Origin: Margaritifera margaritifera
Taxonomy: Eukaryota > Mollusca > Bivalvia > Unionida > Margaritiferidae
NCBI GenBank assembly: GCA_029931535.1
Contig: JAQPZY010001495.1
Location: 1,896,001 to 1,960,000 of the forward strand
Length of the DNA stretch: 64,000 nt
Direction of reading: 5' to 3'
Of the stretch, positions 10,481-21,144 are shown in pieces. Position 1 is the stretch's first letter. Each line of letters begins with the position of its first letter. The notes under the pieces are model-generated. The model was not told the origin of the DNA. It did not search any database and saw only the letters and a list, made by a program, of their open reading frames with translations. The position numbers and the translations under genes were made by a program.

Positions 10481-12239
10481 AAGAAGATATATGAGCTCAG
10501 ATCAATAGTAAAATTTATGTATGAGCTTCCTCTGAACGGTTAATATCTCTCTAGATGCTGTATTACATATAAGATCCTGTTAACCACACATCTTGCATAT
10601 TCGTTTGTTTAATGTCCAGATTTGGTATTAAACTTTGAAATTAACGTTCAGTGTCATTATCCATTTCATCCTTACTCAATATGTAAATAGATCTGGTCAT
10701 AGAAGGTTGTAATTTTTTCTTCCTTGTTTTTTGGTATTGGTGCATAAAATGTCATATTCTTTATTCTTAATTTATTACACTATATAAATATATATTTAAC
10801 TATTTTGCATGTGTATGTGTCTTTAACATTTAAACTTTACACTTTATCATAATTTTGAGCAAAATACCTACATTGTTGTCAATAGATTATGCCTAAGGTG
10901 AGAGTAATATCTGAATTGTACCACTTACCAACCCATTAGAAAGCCACTGTTTTACAGCAGATAATAATATACGCTCCGGGATGGGAGTTTTGTACAACGG
11001 GAATTAAAAAATTCTCTCAGACCATTTCTTCATGTTCTGTCTTTTCTTCTTTTTTCCTGTTGTTTCATGCGGCTCTTTGTGCGTAAATCCCACTTGAAAC
11101 CAGCTCCTCCATGCAGTCTTTCTGACTTCCTAGGGCACTTGTTTGCGTTCATACGGCAACTTTGGCTCATTTGCCACAGTCTCTTCGTTTTACCACTGTG
11201 TCTAGCCGCTCTCATGCATGAACCACACACAAGACCATCTCCTCTATTGAGTTTTTCTGTGGCATTACATAGTCACTTTTGTGCTGAGGTGCTGTAAAAT
11301 ACTTCTACATACATACTGAGTCTTTCTTACGTCCTATGGTGTTTCATGCATTCAATGGTAATTTTCTCACATGTCTCTTTGTTGGTATGCCTTGTATATT
11401 CTTTGTGCACACGTAAAACCCATCACTAATCGCGAATATTATAGTTATTTATTTATTTTATAGCGGAGTATATTTTATTTGCTTTATATTATGTGATTGC
11501 CTCTACATACAACGAGGTGGGTCTAAATTTTATCGAAAGAATTGTCATCTCTGACAAGAACCGAACCGCAGATCTTTCGATCTGTAATTCCGAGCGATAA
11601 GCCTGAACTAGCGCTCTCAGTTACTAACAAGAATACTAGCAGACAGCATTAAAATATCGGGGTAATACGAAATATATGTGCTAGTGCTGGTGCCGTCGAT
11701 ACACATGCTTTGCATGGTCATTTACTTAAATCAATCAGGTTAGCTGATTTTTCAAAACCCATAATTCTAGCATTGAAGTGTCTCTATCTATAGTATGAAG
11801 ATTTTAAATATTACTATGATTTGGCTGAGCTAGTGAATGTCGTTCGTTGTATAATAGTATGCCTTAATCTTACTGGACAGTGAATATAGATTTTTATGAA
11901 ATAGTAGTTAGTCTTACTGCGTCAGGTTTACATGTGGGGATACTTGGGAGTACAACGGGAAATCACATGTTAAAATTGTATATACTTTAATATGTGGAGG
12001 TGAGGGTATAAGGTACAAGGGGAATGGTAACATACTTAGAAGTGGTTGACCTCAAATGGCACACAATACTATACAACACATCATGTGTAGTGTGACCTGC
12101 TGCCTAATGGTTATATGATATATACGAGAATTTATATATCAACCATTACCTATACCTCAGATCATGTTGAAGTTGTCAGTAAATTTGCATATATTGTACA
12201 GATGATATAAATAACTTTATTCAGGGGAACCAACTCATA
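10481..12239. other. gene-poor stretch with two faint relics
   Basis: Mostly AT-rich DNA without recognisable genes. At 11290-11040 the minus strand reads in two frames like a cysteine-rich CXXC-type finger (VCGSCMRAARHS, then DCGK in another frame) followed by a basic stretch; this is weak. At 11530-11635 the minus strand resembles a decayed tRNA-derived SINE head, with TGAGAGCGCTAGTTCAGG and a box-B-like GGTTCGGTTCTTG. Neither is intact. Confidence 0.3.
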
Positions 12240-12960
12240 ATAACACTGAAAAATGGACGTATTAAGAGTAGTACTAAAATTCCGAAATTGGCACAGTCTT
12301 TAGCGGAGACTGAAAAATATCCGGAACAAAAATATAAAACATAATTAGCCAAGACTACTTTTGTAGTACCAAATTTCCGAAACTGTAACGGACATTAGCG
12401 GAGACTGCAAAAATATGTGGAAAATGTTTTATAAAATTGGCATAGACTAAAAGTAGTACAAAAATAGCAAAGACAGAAAAATATCCAGAAAAAATGTAAA
12501 ACTAATTTGGCTGAAAATAGTACTAAATTTCCAGAACTGTACATGACTATAGTGGAGACTCAAAAATATAGGTAAAAAAAATGCAAAGAAAAGTTAAAAA
12601 AAATAATTTGCCTTGACTAAAGGTAGTTACAAAAATTCCAAAACTCATACGGACTTTAGCGAAGACTTGAAAAAATCTGCGATTTTTGAAATATGTGGTC
12701 GAGATTGAAAGTAATGCTAAAATTTCTAAACTAATACGGAATTTAGTGGATATTAAAAAAATATTTCCCCCCAAAATGTACAAATTTTAAAAAAAAATGT
12801 TTACAAATTGTATAAAAAAAATTTGAACACTTCAAAATTTATAAATTTACATATTATTTTTACAATTAAAATGCAAACAAATATTATAAATTAGCAAAGA
12901 ATGAAAATGTCCAGACAAATTTAAAAATTGCAATTTTTGTTACAAATTGAAAAAAAAATG
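12240..12960. repeat. irregular tandem repeat, units of about 65-105 bp
   Basis: The motif TAGCGGAGACTGAAAAATAT and variants recurs near 12303, 12401, 12464, 12551, 12657, 12745 and 12892. Each is preceded by a phrase like AGTACTAAAATTTCCGAAACT. Copies decay toward the right into A-rich sequence. Non-coding satellite-like DNA. Confidence 0.7.
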
Positions 12961-13079
12961 ACATTCTAATAATAAGAATGGATATGCGAAAAGTCTACTT
13001 TACGGAAATTGATATGCGAAAATCCTAATTTCAGCTAGTAAATAATATATGTGAATTCTGGACCACTAGTAAATTTAAA

Positions 13080-13300
13080 ATACGGGAATTTAACATTAAG
13101 GCTATACGTTTTGGTTTTGGATCTCTATGACCTCCAAAGTGAAATGTAGTTTTCAAAACGTCCATAGATTTAACATTATGGATCTCTATGTCCTCTAATG
13201 TGAAATATAATGTCAGTAACGTCCATATGTTTAACAGTATTGGTCTCTATGCCGTCTAACGGGAAATTTAATGTTAAAACTACACTTACTAACTAATACA
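13080..13300. repeat. tandem repeat, unit about 60 bp (block A)
   Basis: Three units built on TTTAACATTATGGATCTCTA, TGCCGTCTAAYG, GAAATTTAATGT and AACGTCCATA. Similar phrases in inverted orientation occur at 18380-18860, suggesting a shared origin. Confidence 0.55.
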
Positions 13301-13339
13301 CCCAAACCCAGTTATATACTGGCCAGCACCCACGCTATA

Positions 13340-13760
13340 CCATGAACACTCTGTTTGAAGTGACAATCATCCAGTTATCTACTATTCATCACACAGTTAT
13401 CTACTATCCAAAACCCACACTATACCATCAACACGCCGTTTTGAGCGACCATTACCCATCGATAAACTCTTCAACACCCAGTTATCTACTATCCAACACG
13501 TCGTTTGGAGTGACCATTATCCAATTATTTACTATCCATCACTCAGTTATATAATATGCAACACACTCACTCAACCACCAACACGCCGTTTGGAGTGACC
13601 AACATCAAGTCATTTACTATCCAGCATCTAGTTATCTATTATCCAACACTCACACTATATCATCAACGTGCGACCAATAGCACACACTTACTATCCAATA
13701 CGCTGTTAGAGCGACCAACATCCAATTATCTACTATCCGACATTCCAACATTTACTACCG
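13340..13760. repeat. tandem repeat with CTACTATCCAACAC core (block B)
   Basis: The phrases CAGTTATCTACTATCC, ACACGCCGTTTGGAGTGACC and CACACTATACCATCAAC recur about seven times with irregular spacing. The core CTACTATCCAACAC reappears inverted in the array at 17900-18340. Short open frames here are repeat artefacts. Confidence 0.65.
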
Positions 13761-13856
13761 GACGAAAATGGGTAGGAATATACACAAACTATACTTACAA
13801 ACACACAAATATAATATCACTAAATAGGCTAGGATGTAAAAGAAGGGGAATGAAAT

Positions 13857-13859
<3 letters not shown>

Positions 13860-13926
<67 letters not shown>
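13860..13926. repeat. (AG)n microsatellite
   Basis: About 33 uninterrupted AG units followed by a short CA run. Confidence 0.98.
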
Positions 13927-13929
<3 letters not shown>

Positions 13930-14129
13930 ACACAAACACTACCACACACAAGCAAGGGCTTCCAGACACTATACACAGAAATATACTTATGTACTATCAC
14001 ACAAGAAACGTAAGGGTGGTTTAGAAATTCGGTGCTTTAGTCTGTTTGCTATCATAGAGGGTGTCGACCAATTTGTTTCAAGATAAGTTTCAAAACTCGG
14101 ACTAACTCTAAATTTGTTTTCAGAAGGCA

Positions 14130-14970
14130 TAGTTTGGGGCTTTTTAGTTTTTCATTTTCAATTTTTCATTTCAATTTTCATTTTTTCATTTTCATTTTAA
14201 ATTTTCATTTAAAATTTTCATATTGGTTTTAATTATATATTTTTAATTTTCAGTTTTAATTTTAATTTGCAATTTTTAATTTTTAAATTTTAATTTTAAA
14301 TTTTTTGTCTTCATTATTTCATTTTCAATTTTTATATTTAAATTTGTTTTTCAATTTTCAATTTCAAATTTAGTTTTAAAATTGCATTCTTTTTAATTTT
14401 AATTTTCAATTTTCATTATCAAATTTTTCATTTTCTTGATTTTCATTTTCAATTTTCATTTTTCAATTATTGTTTCAAATTTCATTTTTAATTTGTCTTC
14501 CATTTTCATTTTGTCAACTTTGGTTTTTCAAATTTCATTTTGTTAAATTTTAATTTTCAATTTCATTTTCAATTTTTAATTTTTAATTTTAATTTTCGCT
14601 TTCATATTTTCATTTTCATTTTCAATTTTCATTTTCAATTTGTTTTCAATTTTCAGTTTCAAATGTAGCTTTTTAAATTGTTATTTTCAATTTTCATTTA
14701 GAGAATTGTTTTTAAATTTTCATTTTCATTGTTTTAATTATTATATTTCTTTCAATTTTTTTTTTAAATTTCTATTATCAAATATTTGTTTTTAATTTTC
14801 ATTTCTTAACTTTATTTGCAACTTCATTTTCATTTTTCCATTTTCAATATTCATTTTTAGAGTGGTTGTTTTAATTTTCATATTTTAATTTTTTTTTATT
14901 TTCAATTATCTTTTTTAATTTTCATTTCCAAATTTAGTTTTTTCTATTTTTTTATGTTCAATTTTCATTT
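14130..14970. repeat. TTTTCAATTTTCA-type low-complexity tract
   Basis: Around 840 bases made almost only of the words TTTTCA, AATTTT and TTTAAT in shifting order: a strand-asymmetric, G-poor, degenerate short tandem repeat. No coding content. Confidence 0.9.
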
Positions 14971-15299
14971 TCAATTTTAGGGTGGTAGTGTTGTTTTGGA
15001 TAAAATATTTTGTTATGCCGAACCAAAGATTGACAGAGAGAAAGTACAATTTTCTGTTCGAGACTGAAAAGGTAAAACGAGAGTAGCATAGTCTTCTATT
15101 GACATTACACAGCATGGAGAGAAAGAAAGTTATGCATTTTACATGGAGTGTTTGTACTTGTTAAGAAAACAATTTTCTCTCTATCTTTAAAAATGCGAGG
15201 TTTAGTAGTGCTTACACACACTATACCTACAAACATACTTATGGTTTAAGGTTTAGTTTTTTATGAAAGACGTAGCCATGTACAACCCTTTACAATTCT

Positions 15300-16085
15300 G
15301 GATTTAATGACCGTCGAAAGAAAATCAAACAAGGACACAGTTTAGAAATGATAGATCGTTTGCGTTTGGACATGTGGTTGCAAGACAAGTATTTGTTGAA
15401 TGGTGTGGATGCACATCTGAAACAGAATCTAAGAAGTTCCGGTTCAAATTTGATGGGTAATTCTAATGAGTACAAAACGAACATCGAAGAAACCAGACAT
15501 TACGTGCGCCGTGTGGAAATCTTACCTAAAGTGGGTGACGACATCCGTCAAACTCGTAATAGAACGACAGCCAAGTATCCTCTAAGACGAGTGGAAGTGA
15601 AAACCTTCACCACTGCATCTGGACTCCGATCCAAGATCGAAGATCGTGTTTTCCAAGGACAGCTGCCCAAACGTTTGCTCACTGTGTGGCACTTAACGAA
15701 GCTATCGATCAAAATCCTTTCGAGTTTCAACACTTCAACGTGTCCAAGATAGAAGTCACCCAAGATGGCCATACGTTGTGTAGCAGATCTTTTGAACCTA
15801 ACTTTGTCTAGACAAATTGTTTGAGATCCCTACGTGACACTGTTTGAAGCCACATGACAGTTCGGTACCAATTTCGTACGACGATTATGCAGGAGAATAT
15901 AGTCTTTGTGGGGATTTCATTTCACTTTAAATCAAGGGAACGACGAGGGACATTTCCACCCTAGAAAATCAGGCCAACTTCGTTTGGAACTTCAGTTTGC
16001 AGTTGCCCTGGCAAACACAGTGAGCATCATCTTGTATGCAGATTTTGAATATACTCTCGAAATCGACAGTTTGAGAGAAGTGACT
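15300..16085 (+). pseudogene. Polinton/Maverick major capsid protein relic, C-terminal part
   Basis: The reading frame around 15348-15690 contains DKYLLNGVDA, RHYVRRVEILP, TTAKYPLRRVEV and FQGQLPKRLL. A neighbouring frame then gives NPFEFQHFNVSKIEV (about 15700-15770) and SYDDYAGEYSL (about 15880). A third gives GQLRLELQFAVALANTV and ILYADFEYTLEID (15970-16070). In order, these match the second half of the double-jelly-roll capsid protein encoded by Polinton elements, often annotated in bivalves as 'F54H12.2-like'. At least two frameshifts and an in-frame stop separate the pieces and the N-terminal half is missing, so no capsid can be made. A protease relic follows at 16626, as expected for a Polinton. 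Confidence 0.8.
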
Positions 16086-16348
16086 ATTAGAAGAAAAGAA
16101 AAGACGGAACAAGAACCTATGGGAATAGACAAAGAGGATGTTTTCTATCCAGAACAACAACAATAGCAGTCACAAACCACAAGTGAAGAAGAGAAAATAC
16201 AGTCATGATGTCAAGATGGCCAGAACAAAAACAACACTTAGTCTCCTGTTTTGCTAGTGACTTAACTGAATAAATCACAGGCCTAGGCATGGAACATTGT
16301 TAAGGACGTTAAATCAATCACCCTAGTCAGAAACAACACGACAAATGT

Positions 16349-16633
16349 TTGATGATGAGTTCAGAAGATAAGTTGGAAGAGTATCTGGAAGATGCATGGA
16401 CACTCATCTCAGAAGAGAAGACAATGAAAAAGTGGTCAAAAGACTTGCGTGACCATGCCTTACCTCCACTGACTTCTCTGAAGACGAAACGCATCGAAGT
16501 TCTCTTGCAACAGAGTCAGGAGACTACCCGTTCATGGACTTACTTGACAGATATTTTCAAGGAAAATGTCAAGTGTGAACGGATGACTTATCATTACATG
16601 TGGAAAACAAAAACTGTAAAAACAAATGGATAG
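16349..16633 (+). pseudogene. small open frame between Polinton capsid and protease relics
   Basis: Ninety-four codons starting MMMSSEDKLEEYLEDAW, hydrophilic, with a central segment LPPLTSLKTKRIEVLL. No signal peptide or membrane segment. I do not recognise the family. Its placement between two Polinton genes, on the same strand, suggests it is a remnant of another Polinton gene or of the protease leader, but no motif proves this. The protease relic begins just before its stop in another frame. Confidence 0.45.
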
Positions 16634-17190
16634 CTGGGAACTTCATTACCTTTTGACTCACAGTTCGTACACAGCTTCTTGGAATCCAGTGGCGTGTACT
16701 AAGATGAACTTACTCATTGAAAACCTAAAGATGTTCAAGCCTATCGACACCGACGATAGTCATCAATCTGGAACCTGTTGGGTAGCCGTCTAGTTTCACC
16801 ACGACCACAGTGTGGAATAGTTGATTCTAATGGATTACCTCCACTGAAAGACGATATCATCGACCTAATGAGAAGAAATGCTGTATCTACTCAATTCAAT
16901 AATGTGAGATTACAAGGATCAGATTCCATTTTGTGTGAACAATACTGTGTGTATTTTCTTCATCACTTCAGTCTTGGATTTCCCTTAAAAATTTAATGAC
17001 TTGTTTTGATCGTGAGTATTCTTTAAACCATGATAAAACAGAAAGGTGGTTTTGTGAACATTATGGCTATCTATTTTCTTTAGCTCAGAAATGTAGTGTG
17101 CATCGATGGCAAAATGACACTGTATTAGATCATTGGAAGTCTAGTCTGACTACACAACGTTGTCAACCTTGTGAAAACGTTCATGTTTAA
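16626..17190 (+). pseudogene. Polinton adenain-like cysteine protease relic
   Basis: An open frame from 16626 gives MNLLIENLKMFKPIDTDDSH then QSGTCWVAV and a stop. After a one-base frame change the reading continues with YFDSNGLPPL-like sequence (VDSNGLPPLKDDIIDL), VRLQGSDSILCEQYCVYFLH and, in the next frame, DREYSLNHDK and WFCEHYGYL. This is the adenovirus-protease-like (C5/Ulp1-fold) maturation protease of Polintons. The C-terminal CxQYC catalytic-cysteine motif is kept, but the catalytic His of the usual GTHWVA motif is Cys here. Several frame breaks show that it is dead. It lies directly downstream of the capsid relic. Confidence 0.78.
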
Positions 17191-17289
17191 TTTGTCAGTT
17201 TGTATTTATGTTTGAGTTAGAGAAGCTTCTTCGTATTATTAAAAATGTTCAGTTTGAAAAAATGGTATTGCCTTGTTGTTTTTTTAATA

Positions 17290-17870
17290 CAAAAATTAAA
17301 TGGCATGGATGTAAAATTTGAAAAGGTGGCTAGATTCTTTGGGATGCTATTCGATGAGCACCTAACATGGAGCAACCACATAACAGAGCTATTTAGACGA
17401 TGTGAGCAAGATCTGAACCTTTTGAGGAACCTCAACGGCATCGATTTGGGGAACAGATCAGACCACACTTCTTACTATATATAGGACACTCATTCGATCC
17501 AAAATCGACTATGGATGCCAAATGTACGCATCGGCACACCCTAATGTTCTTAAGAAATTAGATCGTATCCAATACCAAGCTCTTGTTATTTGCACCGGCG
17601 CGCTCGGTAGCACTTCTAGGGAAGATTGTAGAAAACCTGGCCAAACACCTAAAACAGTCATAATTAGCGACTCCTTCAGTGTGCTGCGAACTCTGGAATC
17701 AGGTAACTCAACCAACCGAGAAAACATGACTAGAGAAGTATACTTAGACTGAAAAACCTGGACCAAAACAATTATGCTGTAGAATTCACGTGGGTGCCCT
17801 CCCATATTAACATCCCTGGAAATGAAAAAGCAGACAAAGAAGCTAAAACGAAGCTTAATGATCCATAAAT
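17290..17870 (+). pseudogene. non-LTR retrotransposon relic: end of RT plus RNase H
   Basis: The first frame reads ARFFGMLFDEHLTWSNHI then LNLLRNLNGIDLG. After a break comes RTLIRSKIDYGCQMYASAHP and LKKLDRIQYQALVICTGA, the 'thumb' side of Jockey/I-type reverse transcriptases. After an internal deletion comes ISDSFSVLRTLESGN and, in a further frame, FTWVPSHINIPGNEKADKEA, the C-terminal RNase H motif. So RT and RNase H are closer together than in a whole element and in different frames. It abuts the Polinton relic and is probably an insertion or a ligated fragment. Confidence 0.82.
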
Positions 17871-17899
17871 ACACCACCTGGACTACAGCATCTATGATG

Positions 17900-18345
17900 A
17901 TACGCAAAATGTTGGCGTTGGATACTAATCAAAAAGTGGGTGATGGATAGTAGTCAAAAGTGGTGTGTTGGATAGTAATCAAAAAGTGGGCGTTGGATTG
18001 TAATCAAAATGTGGTGTGTTGGATAGTAATCAGGAAGTGGGCGTTTGATAGTAATCAAAAAGGGAATATTGGATAGTACTTAAAAGTGGGTGTCGGATAC
18101 TAATAAAAAGTGTGTGTTAGATAGTACTCAAAAAGTGGGTGTTCGATAGTAATAAAAAAGTGTGTGTTGTATAGTATGTCAAAAGTATATGTTGGATAGT
18201 ATATCACAAAGTTTGTGTTGGGTAGTATATCAAAAGTATCTGTTGAATAGTATATCAAAAACGGGTACTGGATAGTAGGGTGTGTGTTGGATAGTATTTC
18301 AAAAAGTATGTGTTGGAGAGTATTTAAACATTTCAACATTACCAT
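17900..18345. repeat. short tandem satellite, unit about 33 bp (block B')
   Basis: About thirteen units of the type GTGTTGGATAGTA plus ATCAAAAAGTGG, with variable TATATCA inserts. Reverse-complemented, the core is ACTATCCAACACCCAC, the same core as block B at 13340-13760. Confidence 0.8.
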
Positions 18346-18379
18346 TCCTGTTATGCCCCATACATTTGTTAACATGCAA

Positions 18380-18865
18380 ACGGACTATACCTAAAATATT
18401 TTAGCATAGGATTCCCATTGTGCCCCCAAGTGCTTCCCCCCGCCCCGCATGTTAAACCTAAGGAACATTTTAACATTACGTTTCCCCTTGTGCCACATAC
18501 ATTTTTTAACATGGAAATTGACAATAATATAACGGACTCAAATGTAAACCTACGATGTAATGTTAAATTCCCCGTATGCCCTATATCGTCCCCCCCACCC
18601 CCATGTCAAACCTATGGACAATTTTAACATTAGATTTCCCCTTGTGCCCCATAACTTTATCAACATGGAAACGGACTATAACGGACTCCAATGTAAACCA
18701 ACAGCATAATGTTAAATTCCCCTTGTGCCCTATATCTCCCTCACATGTTAAACCTGTGAGGAATTTTAACAGGATATCTCGTTGTGCCCCCAAGTGTCCA
18801 CACGTGTAAACCTACGGCGTAATGTTAATATCCCTTATGCCTCCAAGTGCCCCATATAACTACTA
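18380..18865. repeat. tandem repeat, unit about 110-130 bp (block A')
   Basis: Units contain AATTTTAACATTA, TTCCCCTTGTGCCCC, ACATGGAAACGGACTATAACG and AATGTAAACC. About four copies. Some phrases resemble block A at 13080-13300 in inverted orientation. Non-coding. Confidence 0.65.
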
Positions 18866-18924
18866 ATACCCTAGCCTTACTACGACAGTAAACATAGTAT
18901 TTTTTTTTTAAATTTTAGTTTTAG

Positions 18925-19033
<109 letters not shown>

Positions 19034-19495
19034 TGTATATACGAGTCTGTTGCGACAGTACGCTAGAGTGGTGATATATTGACAGTAATGGAATCTGAAT
19101 TTCTCGATGGATTTATTTATTAATGCGGACAAAAATACTATGTGAAATTTCAAGATGGTCCAGAATTGCAATATATCTACTACACAACTTTAAAGACATT
19201 AATGCTTCGCCGCAACCCCAAAGTCTCCAAAACGCCAATAAAAAGTAATTCCAAAAACTTTCAATGTTGATTAATATGTGCACAGTTTCGTCATTATTTT
19301 TGTCCAACAAAGACTCCTACTTCTCTCTTCCTGTTCTTCGTTTAACACAAAAGTTGATCAGTATCTCCCACTTAATCAACATTGAATACCATGAATCAGA
19401 TCGAGGGAGATTAATCATCCGGGTTACGGCGACAATCGCCTTGCCTGCACGCATCAATCCTATATCCCCTCGACCATGAATGCTTATATCAGCGA

Positions 19496-19496
<1 letters not shown>

Positions 19497-19591
<95 letters not shown>
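19497..19591. repeat. (TA)n microsatellite
   Basis: About 47 uninterrupted TA units; self-complementary, so it may form cruciform structures and is prone to assembly error. Confidence 0.97.
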
Positions 19592-21140
19592 CTTAAAACA
19601 ATACAAATTTATGAATATCTATTAATATTATTCTCGAACACGTTGTTGGAGACAGTTGATTATAGTAATATTTCCAAAAACAAGCAGAATAGAAACTAAA
19701 TTGAGCTCTGTTTGATTTGTTAAAAGATACTATTCTAAACATTCTTTTCTATATTTGTCTTTCATATACGTTAGGTTTTCACAATTTAATGTGCCGGTAT
19801 CTGGTTCTACAATTGAGGAATAAATCATATTTTCACTTTATCTTTTACTAAAATAATAATTTCGATTTTGTATATTTATAGTATAGACATTGATATTTAA
19901 TTATTTTTTTCTTCGTATTTTATGAACTTATACGTCAAACTCGTGTGAAACATACAAACAGTGTAATTTTGTTGCTAGTCCGTGTCGGTATTGGTACCTA
20001 CCATGGATTAGAATATCCATAACAACCGGAAGCGTTGTACAATGGCCATGTGGTACAGATCGTTGGGCAAGTTATCAGGACAAATACCGCGCAATAAGGT
20101 TATTTAAATGTTATATGCTCGTCAGAAAATATAATATGAATCCGTATTAAAGATTGAACAAATTATTTTAATCGTTTTACGCTTAACAAATTGTTTAAGC
20201 GAATTTATGAACCTAACATCGGCAAGGTCATGATCGGTGCACTGGTGGGTGATGCAAACTTAATGTTGAAAAAACAAAAAAGGAGTTGTCTGAAGGAAAC
20301 ATTAAGCATTCCGAGTCACAAATGTAGCTTAGATGATCCGTTCGAACACCGGATCTTGTCTATAAAAGAGACATGATAAGTAACTTCCAAGGCCGAGACT
20401 ATTCGCACGGACGCTGTATACATGATCTGAAGGCTATTTGTACGGCCGTTGCGTACGTAATTAACTTAAAGCTATTCGTACGTCTGCCATGTACCTGATC
20501 GGCCTTTTTTTCAAATTATTGTAGGTAAAACTGGTACACTAGGCAGGATTAAAGTAAGAGCAAATGGAGCAGTTGCTCCAAGGCTCCACTACTACACCCA
20601 GCTGGGATGGGGGGGGGGGGGGGGGGAGGGGGGGCTGCAACACAGTGAAATGATATTTGGGGTCCTGTTCTTTTGGAAATTGCTCCAGGGCCTCCAGCAC
20701 ACCTGAATCCGGCCTTGGGTACAATGTTACACTCTTACTGCTTCACCCCCTGCAGTAATAAAAAATTAAGAAGATCTATTATAGTGGCAAATCCTATTAC
20801 CACAATATGCCTATTACAGCAGTATTTAAACATTTTGATTCAGTGATGTCACCATGTGTAACATCGGAATAACCTGCATGTAAACATAATGTCAGGAAGT
20901 TCACATAGCCATGAATATTAAAAATTTGAAGAATAACTCTATTCAGGGTAAACAAACTTGTAGAATTCCTTTGCATGTACAAATTTAAGTACATGATAAA
21001 TCCCATTCATACCATATCCAGCTCCAATCCCTTTTTTTGTAAAAGTCAACAATAGCTTGATGAATAGAAAAATATATCGGGATTAAAATGAGCCATAGAT
21101 TATGGCTGAGTGCCTTCATGGACGGGAATAGCAGTTTTCT
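19592..21140. other. gene-poor stretch with a small tandem repeat and a G-run
   Basis: At about 20385-20505 three diverged units of about 40 bp share GCTATTCGTACG and GTACxTGATC. A run of about 18 G with one A interruption lies at 20609-20635. No coding exon or RNA gene recognised. Confidence 0.45.
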
Positions 21141-21144
21141 TTCC

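Noticed and set aside
12240..18865. CRISPR-like array
   Set aside because: Repeats are diverged, contiguous and without unique spacers, in a spliced eukaryotic genome.
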